NCBI GenBank assembly: GCA_009760855.2
Contig: WPIO01000140.1
Location: 124,001 to 188,000, forward strand
Source of the DNA: Cristatella mucedo
Lineage: Eukaryota > Bryozoa > Phylactolaemata > Cristatellidae
Direction: 5' to 3'
DNA length: 64,000 nucleotides
The notes beneath the pieces were generated by a model. The model searched no databases. It was not told the DNA's origin and saw nothing but the letters and a program-made list of their open reading frames with translations. The translations under genes were made by a program, and so were the position numbers. Each line of letters begins with the position of its first letter. Position 1 is the first letter of the stretch. This document shows, in pieces, positions 33,965 through 44,775 of this stretch.

Positions 33965-35035
33965 ACTCAAGAAAGCAGCACTAGCCTTGAGCAATTTCGC
34001 CCAGTCTCCCTGCTACCGCTCCTATCAAAGACATTGGAACGAGTCGTGGCACTCCAGCCTAACTCATATGTTGAAACTTAAAACCTTACTAGTGAGTTCC
34101 GATCTGGTTTTAGAGCTCATCATCCCACAGAGTCGGCAATGTTTTGGGTGTATAACGACCTGCTTAGGAATGCAGAATAAGTTAAGAGTATCTTCGCTTG
34201 TTTTGCTCGATGAGTTTGACACTATAGATCACTTAAGTCCTTCCTGAGCGTCTTTCATCTTGTCTGGGCAGCACTAGTTCGGCAGTACAGTGGTTCGGGA
34301 CGTGGGGGAGACCCTGAGCACTGACGTGAACGGACCAAGATTATCCGAGGAATCATTGGAGTACAGTATACCTCAGGGCTCCGTGTGTAGTCCTGTTCTT
34401 TTCACGGTTTATACTTATCCTCTTGCCGATGTGATCTCCAGACACAATCTATGATTTCACTTGTACGAAGATGGCACTCAGCTGTACCTTTGCTTTGATC
34501 CCTCCCAGCCCTCCAGCAAAATTCTCGAATTCTCTCAACTTCCTTACTGCAAATGTTGATGACACCCGCACATGGATGGCAACAAGCTTTCTTAAATTAA
34601 ATGATGCTAAAACCAACTTACTAGTTATGGTTAGGCCAAGTGTCATTCAAAAATTGGAAAATCTAACGCTTAAAATCGGTCCTTTCAGCATATCTCCTGT
34701 TTAATCTGCACACAATCTAGGTGTCCTGTTCCAAAGTGACCTTTCATTAGACGATCACATCAGCTCCACAGTCAAGTCTGCCTACTTGCAGCTAAAAAGC
34801 ATTGCTAAAGGTTGGGCTTGCTTAGAAAAGGATATCCCATCTAAATTGCTCCATGCATTCGTGACATCCCGTCTTGAGGTCTGTAACTCGTTGCTTGCTG
34901 GTCTGCCGGCCTGTGCACTCAGGCACTTGGGGACAGCCGGGCAACTCACAGCTGTCCGTATCGTGCGTCGCCTATCCCCAAGGCTTGATTCTTTTAACTT
35001 GATTACTTTGTTATTCAATATTTTTTTCAAGTAGC
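33965..35035 (+). mobile_element. LINE-B fragment (RT domain), decayed
   Basis: Plus strand, in order: the LLPLLSKTLE equivalent (34010), FRAHHPTESA region (34110), DEFDTIDH (34205), PQGSV-like region (34370), YLCFDPSQPSS region (34480), ATSFLKLNDAKTNLLVMVRP (34575), LGVLFQSDLSLDDHISSTVK (34720), SRLEVCNSLLAGLPACALRH (34865). It stops at about 35035 before the 3' UTR. Several stops and shifts. Confidence 0.9.
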
Positions 35036-35960
35036 CTTAGTACAACCAATAAACCTTAGAAATCAGTGTACAGAAGTGTCTACAAGGCTTTCGGCACACA
35101 AATGGCTTCAAGTAAATTGGTAATCCTGAAAGGTATAGTGAAATTGGTAATGCCCTTTGTCAAAGCTTAATCCGGGTGATCCCCAGAGCAGTACGCAATT
35201 ATCACTTATCGCTGGATATGCCTCAAATTTCTGGCCTATTCTCTGCGAGAAGTGTCTACACATTATCTCGGGGTGATTTGAAACACGGTAAAGTTATCAC
35301 TAGCAAAGGTTCTCAGCTCCGACACAGAGCCCCAGGCTATAGGGAGCACAGCTTGAGAGAGAATTGTTTGGGCCTGTCTCTTTCAGAGCTTTCTGCTTTG
35401 GAGCCCTCCTCGGACCATATATCCGTTACCACTGCATGGGCCAGTGACACGTGACCGTCTCAATTGGCTTCTCTTGCAGTGCCACATATGAGTTGCTGTA
35501 ATTGTTGGCTTCGTTCGCACGATCTACGAGCTCCTGCGAGATGCGTAGCGCTGAAGAGAAGAAGTGAGAGAGAGCTCAGTTCTTACAAAAAGTATATTAA
35601 ACATCAAGTCGTCTAGAGCATGAAAATATATGACTAGTGGCATGCAAATGCTTCAATGTAGCACGAAGACATACAAAAAAGCGAGCACGGTTTAGGTGTC
35701 ACTTTCGAAAAGTAGTAGCCTCGCCATGGTACTCAATCACGACGCCGCATGGTCACTCGGAGGTGCTACAAGGCAAACAACGCCTGCGTGCGCACACACG
35801 CCACACCTAACATGACATGAAGCACTAGCGTTGCGTGCTCGGCAAGCACGCAGGGACGCACATCACTGAAAAACATCGCTGGCAAGACGCCTGACATAAA
35901 ATACGTCCAAAACAAACAGCACCACTAGAAGCTTGCTCGCAGACACATAATCTGGCTGCT
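35036..35960. other. Sequence downstream of TMEM184 (3' UTR and flank)
   Basis: The first few hundred bases below 35960 should be TMEM184 3' UTR (minus strand); I could not fix a polyadenylation site. No repeat recognised. Confidence 0.4.
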
Positions 35961-35989
35961 GCTCTGTCAGGCTCACTGCCTGACAGAGC
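35961..35989 (-). promoter_or_regulatory. Perfect 12-bp stem-loop just after the TMEM184 stop codon
   Basis: In the mRNA sense, GCUCUGUCAGGC, loop AGUGA, GCCUGACAGAGC. The stem begins 11 nt after the UAG at 36003-36001. The frame stays open for 45 codons beyond the UAG, ending at a UGA. The structure is plainly in the sequence; a role in readthrough, mRNA stability or protein binding is inference. Confidence 0.6.
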
Positions 35990-36000
35990 TGGCTGGCCAA

Positions 36001-36551
36001 CTAGGGAATCCCGGCCTCGTCGTCCGACAGCAGCTGCGTCTTCTCAGTCTTGCGCGGCTGGACAGGTCGCCTGCCAGGCCCGGGCAGCGAACTGGCGTCG
36101 GCGCCGGGCGACGTTGCCGAGTCGCGGGCTCCGTGCTGCTGCTGCTCCTCGAGCTGTTGGCGTCGGCGGAAGTGCTCGTCCATCTCCAGCTCGTACAGCT
36201 CGTCCTCGACGCTCGGCCGCAGTGTCTGCTGAATGTACGACTGGTAGGTCGGGTGGAAGTTATGGACGGCGTCGGCCATGATGTCCTGTGGATTGATGGT
36301 CTCCTTCAAGTTACTGGATATGCTCTGCAGCGTCGCAGGCTTGCCCTGCGCTTGATACTGCTGCTGCTGCTGCACATAGGCGGTATGTGAAAAGGCCAGC
36401 CTCAGGGCGACAGCAGCAACGACCATCTCGATACAGATTGAGAAATTCTGCCAGCCAGCTGCGACCGTGCCGACACCAAGGATCTGCTGTCCGCGATCGG
36501 TAAAGGCGTTCGGTATGGCGCCAAACTTTTCCATTATGGCTAGAATGACGC
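36001..36551 (-). CDS. TMEM184: TMEM184 exon 7 (last coding exon)
   Basis: 551 nt, acceptor AATTTTGTAG|GCGTCA, stop TAG at 36003-36001. It encodes the last span (VILAIMEKFGAIPNAF, then GVGTVAAGWQNFSICIEMVV and ALRLAF), then the conserved tail SISSNLKETINPQDIMADAV and HNFHPTYQSYIQQ. An acidic, Gln-rich cytoplasmic tail follows, with QQQQQYQ and EEQQQHG, ending TQLLSDDEAGIP. The C-terminal LLSDDE motif matches vertebrate TMEM184B (LLSSDDE). The open frame extends upstream of the acceptor by chance. Confidence 0.96.
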
Positions 36552-36689
36552 CTACAAAATTCCGAATACTGAAATGCAATGGTTCAAAGGGCGCTCTCAA
36601 CATGTAAGCTGTGCACTGCAAAGCGAAAAGGCTGCCCGATTCGTTCAGCCGAATAAGAAAGAGAGCAGAGCAGTATGACTAATTGAATG

Positions 36690-36850
36690 AGGGTCTTAGC
36701 CTAATAGCTTAGATGGTCTCACTTCACGATCCAGGTCGAAGGTTTCAGTCCTTCAGCAGGCTGTCTTTTATTGCTCGATGCAAGAGTGGTGACAGTTGCT
36801 AAGGCTACTCTACCACAATTTAAATTTGATTATTAAATCAGCTGCCTAAT
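36690..36850 (+). mobile_element. SINE-A, degenerate
   Basis: tRNA-like head cctaatagcttagatggtctcacttcacgatccagg, B-box-like ggtttcagtcc, body with gatgcaagagtggtgacagttgctaaggct, and tail aaatcagctgcctaat. In TMEM184 intron 6, antisense. Confidence 0.6.
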
Positions 36851-36984
36851 ACTTAACTAATTTTTAATTTTCACTGAAGGAGATGACAGCATACAGCCAT
36901 TACTGAACAAAATGCTGTGGAGCATGCTACATTGCAGGCCTGCAGATGCACATTGAAGCAACATACAGGTACGGTAGGGTAACA

Positions 36985-37310
36985 GGTTGAACTTGAACTC
37001 ACTCCTGACTGACGTTAAGTCATCTCCTGACCTGACGACATTAAAAAGCTAAAAACCGACTTGCTGGCCACAGCATTTAGTGGGTCCTCGTGATTCGACC
37101 ATTGTGAGCTTATGCAATGCTGACATTAACCATCTTTGCATGCTAACCCTGTGCATATTACCTCTAACCATGTTACCCTTGTTGACATTGTGCATGTTCT
37201 AGCAAACAACATGATTGTGCTTCCTTTACAGCATAAGCAAACTGCTTAGAAAGAGATTAAACTCTCTGAGGGTGCACAAATGTACTATAATTATTATAAC
37301 TTCACATTCA
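36985..37310 (+). mobile_element. LINE-B 3' end, diverged
   Basis: Starts in the last RT residues (the LPT.VTSSPDLTTLKS equivalent), then ttagtgggtcctcgtgattc, 3' UTR and a decayed hairpin region aactgcttagaaagagattaaactctctgaggg. Confidence 0.85.
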
Positions 37311-37369
37311 TCCTTACTATCGGCTATGCAAAGACAATAGTTGACCAAAGGAACAATATCTCAAACTGA

Positions 37370-38605
37370 AGTAAGAACGGCACATAGCAAAGCCTATTAT
37401 GAACCAAAAAGTCTTTCAGACACTTTCCTAACAACAGAGTAAGCATTGCTTTGGGTGTATACAAACCTTCTCATGAATGCAGATTCAGGTAGAGTCTCTC
37501 TAATTGTTTTTCTCAATCTTTCGGCTGCTTTTGATACCATCGATAACAAATTCTTCTCGCGTGCCTCTCATCTCAGCATCCTATGTCAGTGGAAGACTCA
37601 AGAGTATTGATGTGAACGGTCAAATATTATCCAAAGAACCTCTGAAGTATGGGATACCACAGGGCTCTGTGCCTAGTCCTGTTCTTTTCTCAGTGCACAA
37701 TCTTCTTCTTGCCTATGAGATTGCCAAGCTCAATCTAGGCTTTGACTTCTATGCAGATGACACTTAGCTGTACCTTTCGTTTGATCCCTCCTAGCACTCG
37801 AACATGCCGAATTCTCTCACCTCCTTTGCTGCATGTATTGATGAAATCTGCACATGGATGGCAGCAAACTTTCTTAAACTGAATGATGATAAATCCAATT
37901 TACTAGTTATGGGCAAACCAAATGTGATTCGAAAACTGGAAAGCTTGATGCTCAAAATAAGCTCTGCCAGCATATCTCCTGCTGAATCGGCACGAAATCT
38001 AGGTGCCCTGTTCCAAAGTGACCTTCCATTAGACGACCACATCAGCTCCACAGTCAAGTGTGCCTACTTTCGGCTATACAACGTTGCTAAAATTCGGGCT
38101 TGTTTAGACGGGATGCCACATCTAAATTGGTCCATGTATTTGTGACATCCCGTATGGACTTCTGCAACTCACTGCTTGCTGGTCTACCGGCCTGTGCAAT
38201 CAGGCATTTTTAGTTGGTGCAAAACTCTGCAGTGAGGCTAATCTGTCGTCACAGTAGCTGCATCACATCACTTCTCGATGGCCTGCACTGGCTCCCAGTC
38301 AAGCAATGCATCGACTTCAAGGCTTTGTCTCTCAATTTTAGGTCCCTTTAGTCTTTGGCTCCACCCTACCTATCAGATCTAGCCCCCCATCGATACTAAG
38401 CATCGTACCACCCGCTTTTCGGAATCTAATTGTTTACCTATACCCCGCACAAACCTCAAATTCTTTATCGCGTCTTTAGCTCGTATGCTCCCAAAGCCTG
38501 GAACTCACTTCCGACTAGCATCACGACATTCAATAACTTGACCATACTTAAAAAGAACTTAAAGCACATCTGTTTATCACAGCATTTAGTTAGTCCATGT
38601 GATCC
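37370..38605 (+). mobile_element. LINE-B fragment (RT), interrupted by a solo LTR
   Basis: Plus strand: NLSAAFDTID equivalent (37520), GIPQGSVPSPVLFSV (37650), GFDFYADDT followed by a stop (37740), ANFLKLNDDKSNLLVMGKP (37865), LGALFQSDLPLDDHISSTVK (38000), SYAPKAWNSLPTSIT (38470), then LKTHL and ttagttagtccatgtgatcc. The 3' UTR resumes after the insertion at 38606-39041. Confidence 0.9.
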
Positions 38606-39041
38606 TGTGACTGCCCTCCGAACGACCTGTCGCCGGGCTGGGTAGCACGACCAAGCCACAAGCCTGCTGGCTCCAACGCAAAACCTTTATTCCAAACTAT
38701 GCCGGCCAAGCCCGGTCTACACACACTAGACGGCTGCCGGCGCCGAGGGACCTAGTCCTCCCCTCCCGTTGTACTCCTCCGGCAACCCTTATATTCCATG
38801 CATGAGTTGTTTCACTGTCGGGCCATTGTTCCTTCCGAACCTGCCCAACAGCTGGCGGCAGTTTGTGGTAGACTGATGTCCCTACAAATGCTGCCAATGC
38901 ATGGATTTGGGCAGGACTGCCAAGTCATCAGCCGAGTCATCGTCTGCCTTTCAACTGCCCGTGAGCTTGCGGCTGCCTAGGCAGTCTGAGCGGCTGGTCT
39001 CTGCCCAGTGCTCGCAGGCTTCGAAGTCATGTTCCCTCACA
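38606..39041 (-). mobile_element. Solo LTR (436 bp) with target-site duplication
   Basis: Minus-strand orientation: begins TGTGAGGGAAC and ends GCAGTCACA, TG...CA ends with a 5-bp inverted repeat TGTGA/TCACA. A TATA box (GGAATATAAGGG, around 38788-38797) and a polyadenylation signal (GGAATAAAGG, AATAAA at 38686-38691) are in the right order. Flanks are gatcc on one side and gattc on the other; gattc is what uninterrupted LINE-B copies have at this place (ctgtgattcgtcc), so the target duplication is 5 bp with one later change. No internal region remains. Confidence 0.85.
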
Positions 39042-39255
39042 GATTCGTCCTTTGTATGGTTGTGTGTGCTGACACTGTGCATGCTGACCCTGTGCATATC
39101 ACCTCTAGCCATGTTATGCTTGTTGTCATTGAGCATGTTACCACTGATCATTCGATCATGCTTCATTCGCAGCAAATGTAAAGTGCCTAGATAGAGATTG
39201 AGTTCTCTGGGGTGCCATAACAAATGTATTATTACTCTTATTATCATCGTCATTA
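39042..39255 (+). mobile_element. LINE-B 3' UTR and tail, right half of the interrupted copy
   Basis: gattcgtcctttgtatgg, then UTR motifs, hairpin gtgcctagatagagattgagttctctggggtgcc, and the tail type ataacaaatgtattattactc. This tail variant also occurs at 62460-62515. Confidence 0.9.
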
Positions 39256-39631
39256 TTATTAATGGCGCCCCAACAGAGAAGAACCATCACGAACCGAGAG
39301 AAGACACACACTCAGCATCAGCAGCTATAGACCCTGATCACCAGCAGTGCCATAGTAAAACGGTCTCACTGATTTGAAGCCGACTTTTTCTCTGCCAGAT
39401 CAAAGGTAAAAAATCAATGAGGAATTTAATATTAAATCCAGGATTTGCTGCTGCGCGGGATAATGCTACTTGCAACAAGGCCAAATTGGCTGTACTGCTT
39501 AGGGAGGACCACCTACCTAGTGACACGAATGGAGCTGCCATAGTTACCTTTGGTACTCCATGGTCAGTTATTTTAATATGCAAGCTTTCTGCCACGGGTA
39601 TTCAAACACTTTGATAGCACCACAAGTGAGC
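39256..39631. other. TMEM184 intron 6, unassigned
   Basis: No repeat or exon recognised. The frames at 39338-39595 (minus) and 39417-39614 (plus) resemble no family. Confidence 0.35.
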
Positions 39632-39992
39632 TACATCTCTTTCTAGGCACAGTACACATGTTAAGACTTATCTTTATCTGTGCGATAAGAGTTAGCTTAC
39701 TCAAGCTGCATTACAAATTTATGGTATACCTTTCAAAATGAAAGAAAAAATAATACATTTCTAAAGCATTTGCAGACAACTTGAGATCTTTCTACATCTC
39801 TTTCTAGGCACAGTAAATATGTTAGGCTTATCTCCATCTGTGTAAAATGAGTTGGTTTACTCAAGCTGCATCAGAAATGTATGCCTTACCTTTCAAATAG
39901 AAGGACAAAATAACAACAATAATAACAAATTTATATAGAACCCTCAGATAACTTAATCTCTTTCTAGGTACTTTACATATGTTGTAAAGAAA
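39632..39992. repeat. Diverged tandem array of a ~161-bp unit containing half of the LINE-B hairpin
   Basis: The unit starts acatctctttctaggcacagta at 39632 and again at 39794, and a third start (aatctctttctaggtactttacatatgtt) is at about 39953. Between them both copies contain tgag.ta(g)(c)tttactcaagctgcat and tacctttcaaa. The first two units differ by roughly one base in six. Confidence 0.75.
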
Positions 39993-41585
39993 GTATGATA
40001 AAGCGCCCTCAGAGAACCTAATCTCTCTCTAGGCGCTTTACATTTGCTGCAAAGAGAAATGCAATTGAATGGTGAGTAAAATCATGCTTGATAAACAAAC
40101 AAAATGAATAACATGGTTAGGGGTGACATGCACAGGGTCACCATGCAAATGTGGTTAGTGGCAGCATGCACAGTGTCAGCACGCATAAGCACATCAAGGA
40201 CGAATCACAGGGACCCACTAAATACTTTCCTAAATAGGTGTTTATAAGTTCTTTTTAACTGTGGTCAGGTCAGGGGATGTTCTGATGCAGGTCGGGAGGG
40301 AGTTCCAGGCTTTGGGAGCATACGAACTAAATGCACGGTCTCCAAAGGATTTGAGGTTTGTACGGGGTATTTGTAGACTGTTGGATTCCGAAAAGCAGGT
40401 GGTACGATGCTTGGCCTGATGGGGTAGTATATCTGAGAGATAGGCTGGAGCCCAAGAATGAAGTGACCTAAACGTGAGCAACAAAACCTTGAAGTCAATC
40501 CGTTGCTTGACTGGTAGCCAGTGCAGGTCGGCGAGAAGTGGTGTGATGTGGCAACTTCAACGCTCACGACAAACAAGCCTAGCTGCAGAGTTTTGCACCG
40601 CTGCAATCGCCTGATCGCACATGCCGGTACGCCAGCGAGCAGTGAGTTTCAGAAGTCGAGACAGGATGTCCAGAATGTGAGGACCAACTTAGATGTGGTA
40701 TCCTTATCTAAAGAAGCCAGAATTTTAGCAATGTTATGAAGCTGAAAATAGGCAGATTTGACTGTGGAGCTGATATGGTCGTCTAACGAGAAGTCGCTTT
40801 GGAATATGACACCTAGATTTCAAACTGATTCAACTGGAGATATGCTGGAAGAGCCAATTTTGAGTTTCAGCCTTTCCAATTTGTGAATCACACTGGGTTT
40901 GCCCATAACTAGTAAGCTAGTTTTATCGTCATTTAGTTTTAGAAAATTTGCTGCCATCCATGTGCGGATGCCACCAATACATGCAGCAACTGAGTTGAGA
41001 GAATTTGAGGTGCTTGAAGGCTGGGAGGGATCAAAGCAAAGGTACAACTGAGTGCCATCCGCATAGAAGTGAAAGCCTAGATTGTGCTTGGCAATCACAT
41101 CAGCAAGAGGGAGAGTATAAACCGTGAAAATAACCGGACCTAGCACGGAGCCCTGAGGTACGACATATTTCAGAGGTACCTCAGATGATCTTTGTCCATT
41201 CACGTCAATACTCCGGAGTCTCCCACTGAGATAGGACCTGAACCACTGCAGCGCAGTGCCAGTGATGGCCAGGCGAGATGAGAGGCGCTCTAGAAGAACT
41301 TTGTGATCGATGGTATCAAAAACTGCCGAAAGATCAGCAAGACAAGCAGAGACACTCTACCCATGTCTGCATTCCTAAGTAGGTCGTTGTATACCCTAAG
41401 CAATGCCGACTCTGTGGAGTGATTAGCTCTAAAGCCAGACTGGAACTTACTAGCAAGGTGTGAGGTTTCGATATACGAGTTTAGCTGGTCCGCCACGACC
41501 TGTTCCAGTGTCTTTGATAGGAATGGTAGAAGGGAGACTGGGCGGTAGTTCTTTGTAACCTTTGTAAAAACATGCTTCAGCCTTT
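39993..41585 (-). mobile_element. LINE-B, longest single copy (~1.6 kb)
   Basis: Minus strand. From the 3' hairpin at 40002-40042 through the UTR and RT to 41585: NYRPVSLLPFL-like start, LNSYIETSHLASKFQSGFRA (41496 onward), SVLGPVIFTVYTLPLADVIA, GFHFYADGTQLYL, AANFLKLNDDKTSLLVMGKP, VESV region, FRSLHSWAPAYLSDILPHQA, SYAPKAWNSLPTCIRTSPDL. The RT motif YADD reads YADG (41053-41064). Frameshifts near 41300, 40820 and 40600. Confidence 0.93.
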
Positions 41586-41591
41586 CTATGT

Positions 41592-42089
41592 ATGTATCTT
41601 CGTCTGTAACGCCACAAAGTCATAAAGACTATGTGGGTGTTACGCAGGAGAGTTTTGTGTAGCGCACTCACAGCCTACGCAGCTTTCTGTACACCTTCGG
41701 TAGCCAACAGACTTCACCTCACGCAACAGAGAGAAAGTGGGAAGCATAAATAAATAAACAAATAAATAAATCCTAGCTGATTAAACAGCCTCTTTTTGTA
41801 GAGCGACAGAAGAGCCTTTACGGCTATCACCACCGCTTGCAGTGGCGATAAAGGATCGCCCCACCGCAGGAATCGAACCCACGACCTCGGGAACGAGGCC
41901 GTGAACATAGCAGAGTCAGGAGAGCAGTTGAGGTAGTGAGTAGCATAGAAGTAGCAGCTCAGGACCGCTGAAAAGGATGTACCACAGTCGGCAGCAGGAG
42001 AGTAGTTGTCATTGGGTAAGAACTGTGGAAGCGAGTTCCACAGTCTAGGACCTGCAGAGTTAAAGCTTCTGTTGCCAACGGTCTTTAAA
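41592..42089 (-). mobile_element. LINE-A, 5'-truncated, carrying a SINE-A insertion
   Basis: Minus strand: LKTVGNRSFNSAGPRLWNSL, QFLPNDNYSPAADCGTSFSA and the 3' UTR, ending near 41592 in gatacatacata. SINE-A occupies 41752-41906. Confidence 0.9.
41752..41906 (-). mobile_element. SINE-A inside LINE-A
   Basis: Minus strand: taaataaataaatcctagctgattaaacagcc (plus view), body, B box reverse complement ggaatcgaaccc, and the inverted-repeat region up to ggaacgaggccgtgaa, where the head is cut off (5'-truncated). Confidence 0.9.
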
Positions 42090-42090
42090 A

Positions 42091-42180
42091 TTCGACCTAG
42101 CGAGACTACTGGTTTTCGCACAACTATTAGGCTGGTCTTATCGTCATTAAGCTTCATCAAATGATTGGCCATTCAAGTAA
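42091..42180 (-). mobile_element. Small LINE-B-like RT fragment
   Basis: MANHLMKLNDDKTSLIVVRK on the minus strand is the LINE RT block after YADD. It abuts LINE-A at 42090. Confidence 0.6.
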
Positions 42181-42326
42181 AACTGTGGATGGCACAGCTT
42201 GGCACTGACAACTATCTCGGGATTCGCTCACTTAGCTATATCAGAGCCGACCGGAGTAAACCTGTTGGGACTGAACAGCCGGTTTGCTAATTTTGCCAAT
42301 CCAGCGGTTAGCCATGACTAGAGACT

Positions 42327-42388
42327 AGATAGATAGATAGATAGATGGAGATAGAGATAGAGACAGAGATAAGACTATGGATAGATAG
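42327..42388. repeat. (GATA)n microsatellite, imperfect
   Basis: Runs of tagatagatagatagatag followed by agatagagatagagacagag and gatagatag. Confidence 0.95.
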
Positions 42389-42751
42389 AAGCAACATAGC
42401 AACATACAGTATCATTAAACCAAAAGATCCATATTAACCGGTATCGCTATCACTGGAACTACACTCTAACAGTCATAGGCAGCACAATACAAAACAGCAG
42501 CAGCACTTGCACCGAAGTGTGTGTACACCAATTGCATTGTGTGTGCCGCCGGTGTGTGTACACCAATTTTCAAATTCAGAAGGCACTGGAGGAGCAATAA
42601 TTTTGTCTGAATTTAATAGCATTATATAAGGCATCGAAGCTATGTGGCAACTTCTGCCGTGCCTATGCAGCAGCGAGAACTAGCAGCAGACAAGAAACAC
42701 GGGCTCTACCACTGGCATTACGTACACAGTGCAAGACGAGAATCCCATTAC

Positions 42752-42921
42752 CTTGCCAAAATGCAAAAAAGATGACAGACTTGATGATCACGAACTTGGG
42801 AATGGGCTTGAATGGCTTTAACATGGTCTTGGCACCAAAGTAAAATAGGAAAAGTCCATATAGAGCCAATGTCACAGACACGTTCTTGATGATCATGATG
42901 TACAGATAGCCACTGGCTGGG
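42752..42921 (-). CDS. TMEM184: TMEM184 exon 6
   Basis: 170 nt, acceptor GATTTTCAG|CCCAGC, donor GGCAAG|GTAATG (phase 1). It encodes PASGYLYIMIIKNVSVTLAL, the span YGLFLFYFGAKTMLKPFKP, then KSVIFFAFWQ. The SLALYxLFLFY and KSVIFLSFWQG equivalents are near-identical to family members. Confidence 0.97.
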
Positions 42922-42963
42922 CTGAAAATCAAGTGAACCTGCCCCTCATCAACATCAAGCCAC

Positions 42964-43082
42964 AATCGTGCTCTCTGGTCATAACCAGTTTTAATAAGGT
43001 AGAAATATGCAGCAGCAATTCCATAATCGTGCTCTCAGGTCAAAACCAGTTTTAATAAGGTAGAAATAGGCAGCAGCTATTT
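42964..43082. repeat. 61-bp tandem duplication just upstream of TMEM184 exon 6
   Basis: aatcgtgctctctggtcataaccagttttaataagg at 42964 is repeated at 43025 with few changes, followed in both by tagaaata.gcagcagc. The duplicated segment lies 43-160 nt before the exon 6 acceptor, where branch-point sequence is expected. Confidence 0.9.
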
Positions 43083-43534
43083 TTGCATGCCAGTGCCTGG
43101 CTAGAGTACAATGATAATACCAACAATAATATTAAGAATACAATGTTCATATCTTTATAGGCACTTAACATAAAGTGATAATAACAATAATAATATGTTT
43201 ACATCTTTCTAGACACTTAAGATATAATTAAATCACAAGGCTGGGTAAGCGTGCTGACATTCTGCCTTCTTGTCTAGCATATGCCAAGTGCCTGTACGAG
43301 GATTTAGTTCACTTGGAGGGCCAAACAAAATTTTTATTTTTACTATGGTTTTCGGAAAACCAAAGCATGGTCAACAGGAAGGCTGCTCAGCGCATATGGA
43401 GGTTATTAGTATCAGCAGTTGATCCTAATAAGAGTGCCGCAGTGCTTCAATGATGATCAAGAAAGAGGAACATATGTTTCCCTATCGCTAGCGAGGCTCT
43501 CTGTACATGTGCCACCAATAAAAATGCAAATAAT

Positions 43535-43675
43535 ATAATTCATCTGCATAGCACTTGAAGAGAACTCAATTTCTATCCAGGCGCTTTACTACATGCCACA
43601 GGGCTCGAGCCCACGTCCTCACTCGTCAAAGGCGAGCAACTCACCCCTGGGCAAAAACAGGGTGGAAATACAGTC
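43535..43675 (-). mobile_element. SINE-B
   Basis: Minus strand: tail ataattcatctgcatagcacttg, hairpin region gagaactcaatttctatccaggcgc, B-box-like gggctcgagcccacg, head ggcgagcaactcacccctggg. In TMEM184 intron 5. Confidence 0.85.
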
Positions 43676-44185
<510 letters not shown>

Positions 44186-44434
44186 CTAAAACGCGCCGAG
44201 AGAAAGCAGACGGCTGCGAGATGCTGCAACGTCTGCCGCTATCTCCCGACAAAGAAACCTATCAATATCGCTTCATTTGCATTTCACTTCTTGTAACCCA
44301 TTTAGACTTACCTTCGGCTAGCGATGTTTCAAAATGCCCACACATGGCTGACACTAGGTTTTCTAACAATGTGTACTAGAGGTGCTGTGAATAACATACC
44401 ACACTGAACGGAACACTTACAGTAAAAGTAAAGG

Positions 44435-44570
44435 TTGGCTGATTCAACAGCCTCAATTATGCAGCGGCAGAAGAGCTATTACAGTTTCATCTTTGCAGTA
44501 GCATCCAGCTCACAACAGGCGATAAAGAATTCTTTGCTGCACGACTTGAAACCACGACCTCACTGGAGAA
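44435..44570 (-). mobile_element. SINE-A, degenerate
   Basis: Plus view: ttggctgattcaacagcctcaattatgcagcggcagaagagc, then tttgctgcacgacttgaaaccacgacctcac. Same block order as SINE-A on the minus strand, with many changes. Confidence 0.7.
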
Positions 44571-44589
44571 TTCCGGGCACCTTACACCT

Positions 44590-44775
44590 AGGCCAAGACC
44601 CAGTTGGGCCCATGGTCCCCAAGGTGAAGTCGCTTGCAAATCTATGGTCAACCGATGTCAAAGTGCTTGCCTTTGGCGACCGAGGTCGTGGGCTTCCCTT
44701 CGGCATACTTAAAGGGTCCGGAGAGAGATTCAGTTTTCTTAGGGTGCTATATACACGGATAACATATATATTTTT
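44590..44775 (+). mobile_element. SINE-B, degenerate
   Basis: ttgggcccatggtccccaagg head, accgatgtcaaagtgcttgc, gcgaccgaggtcgtgggcttccc B-box area, then agggtccggagagagattca and ttttcttagggtgctatatac. Immediately follows a degenerate minus-strand SINE-A. Confidence 0.75.

Noticed and set aside
36552-36621. Upstream 23 codons of the frame containing TMEM184 exon 7
   Set aside because: The acceptor TTTTGTAG|GCGTCA and the phase from exon 6 place the exon border at 36551; the extra residues are intronic.
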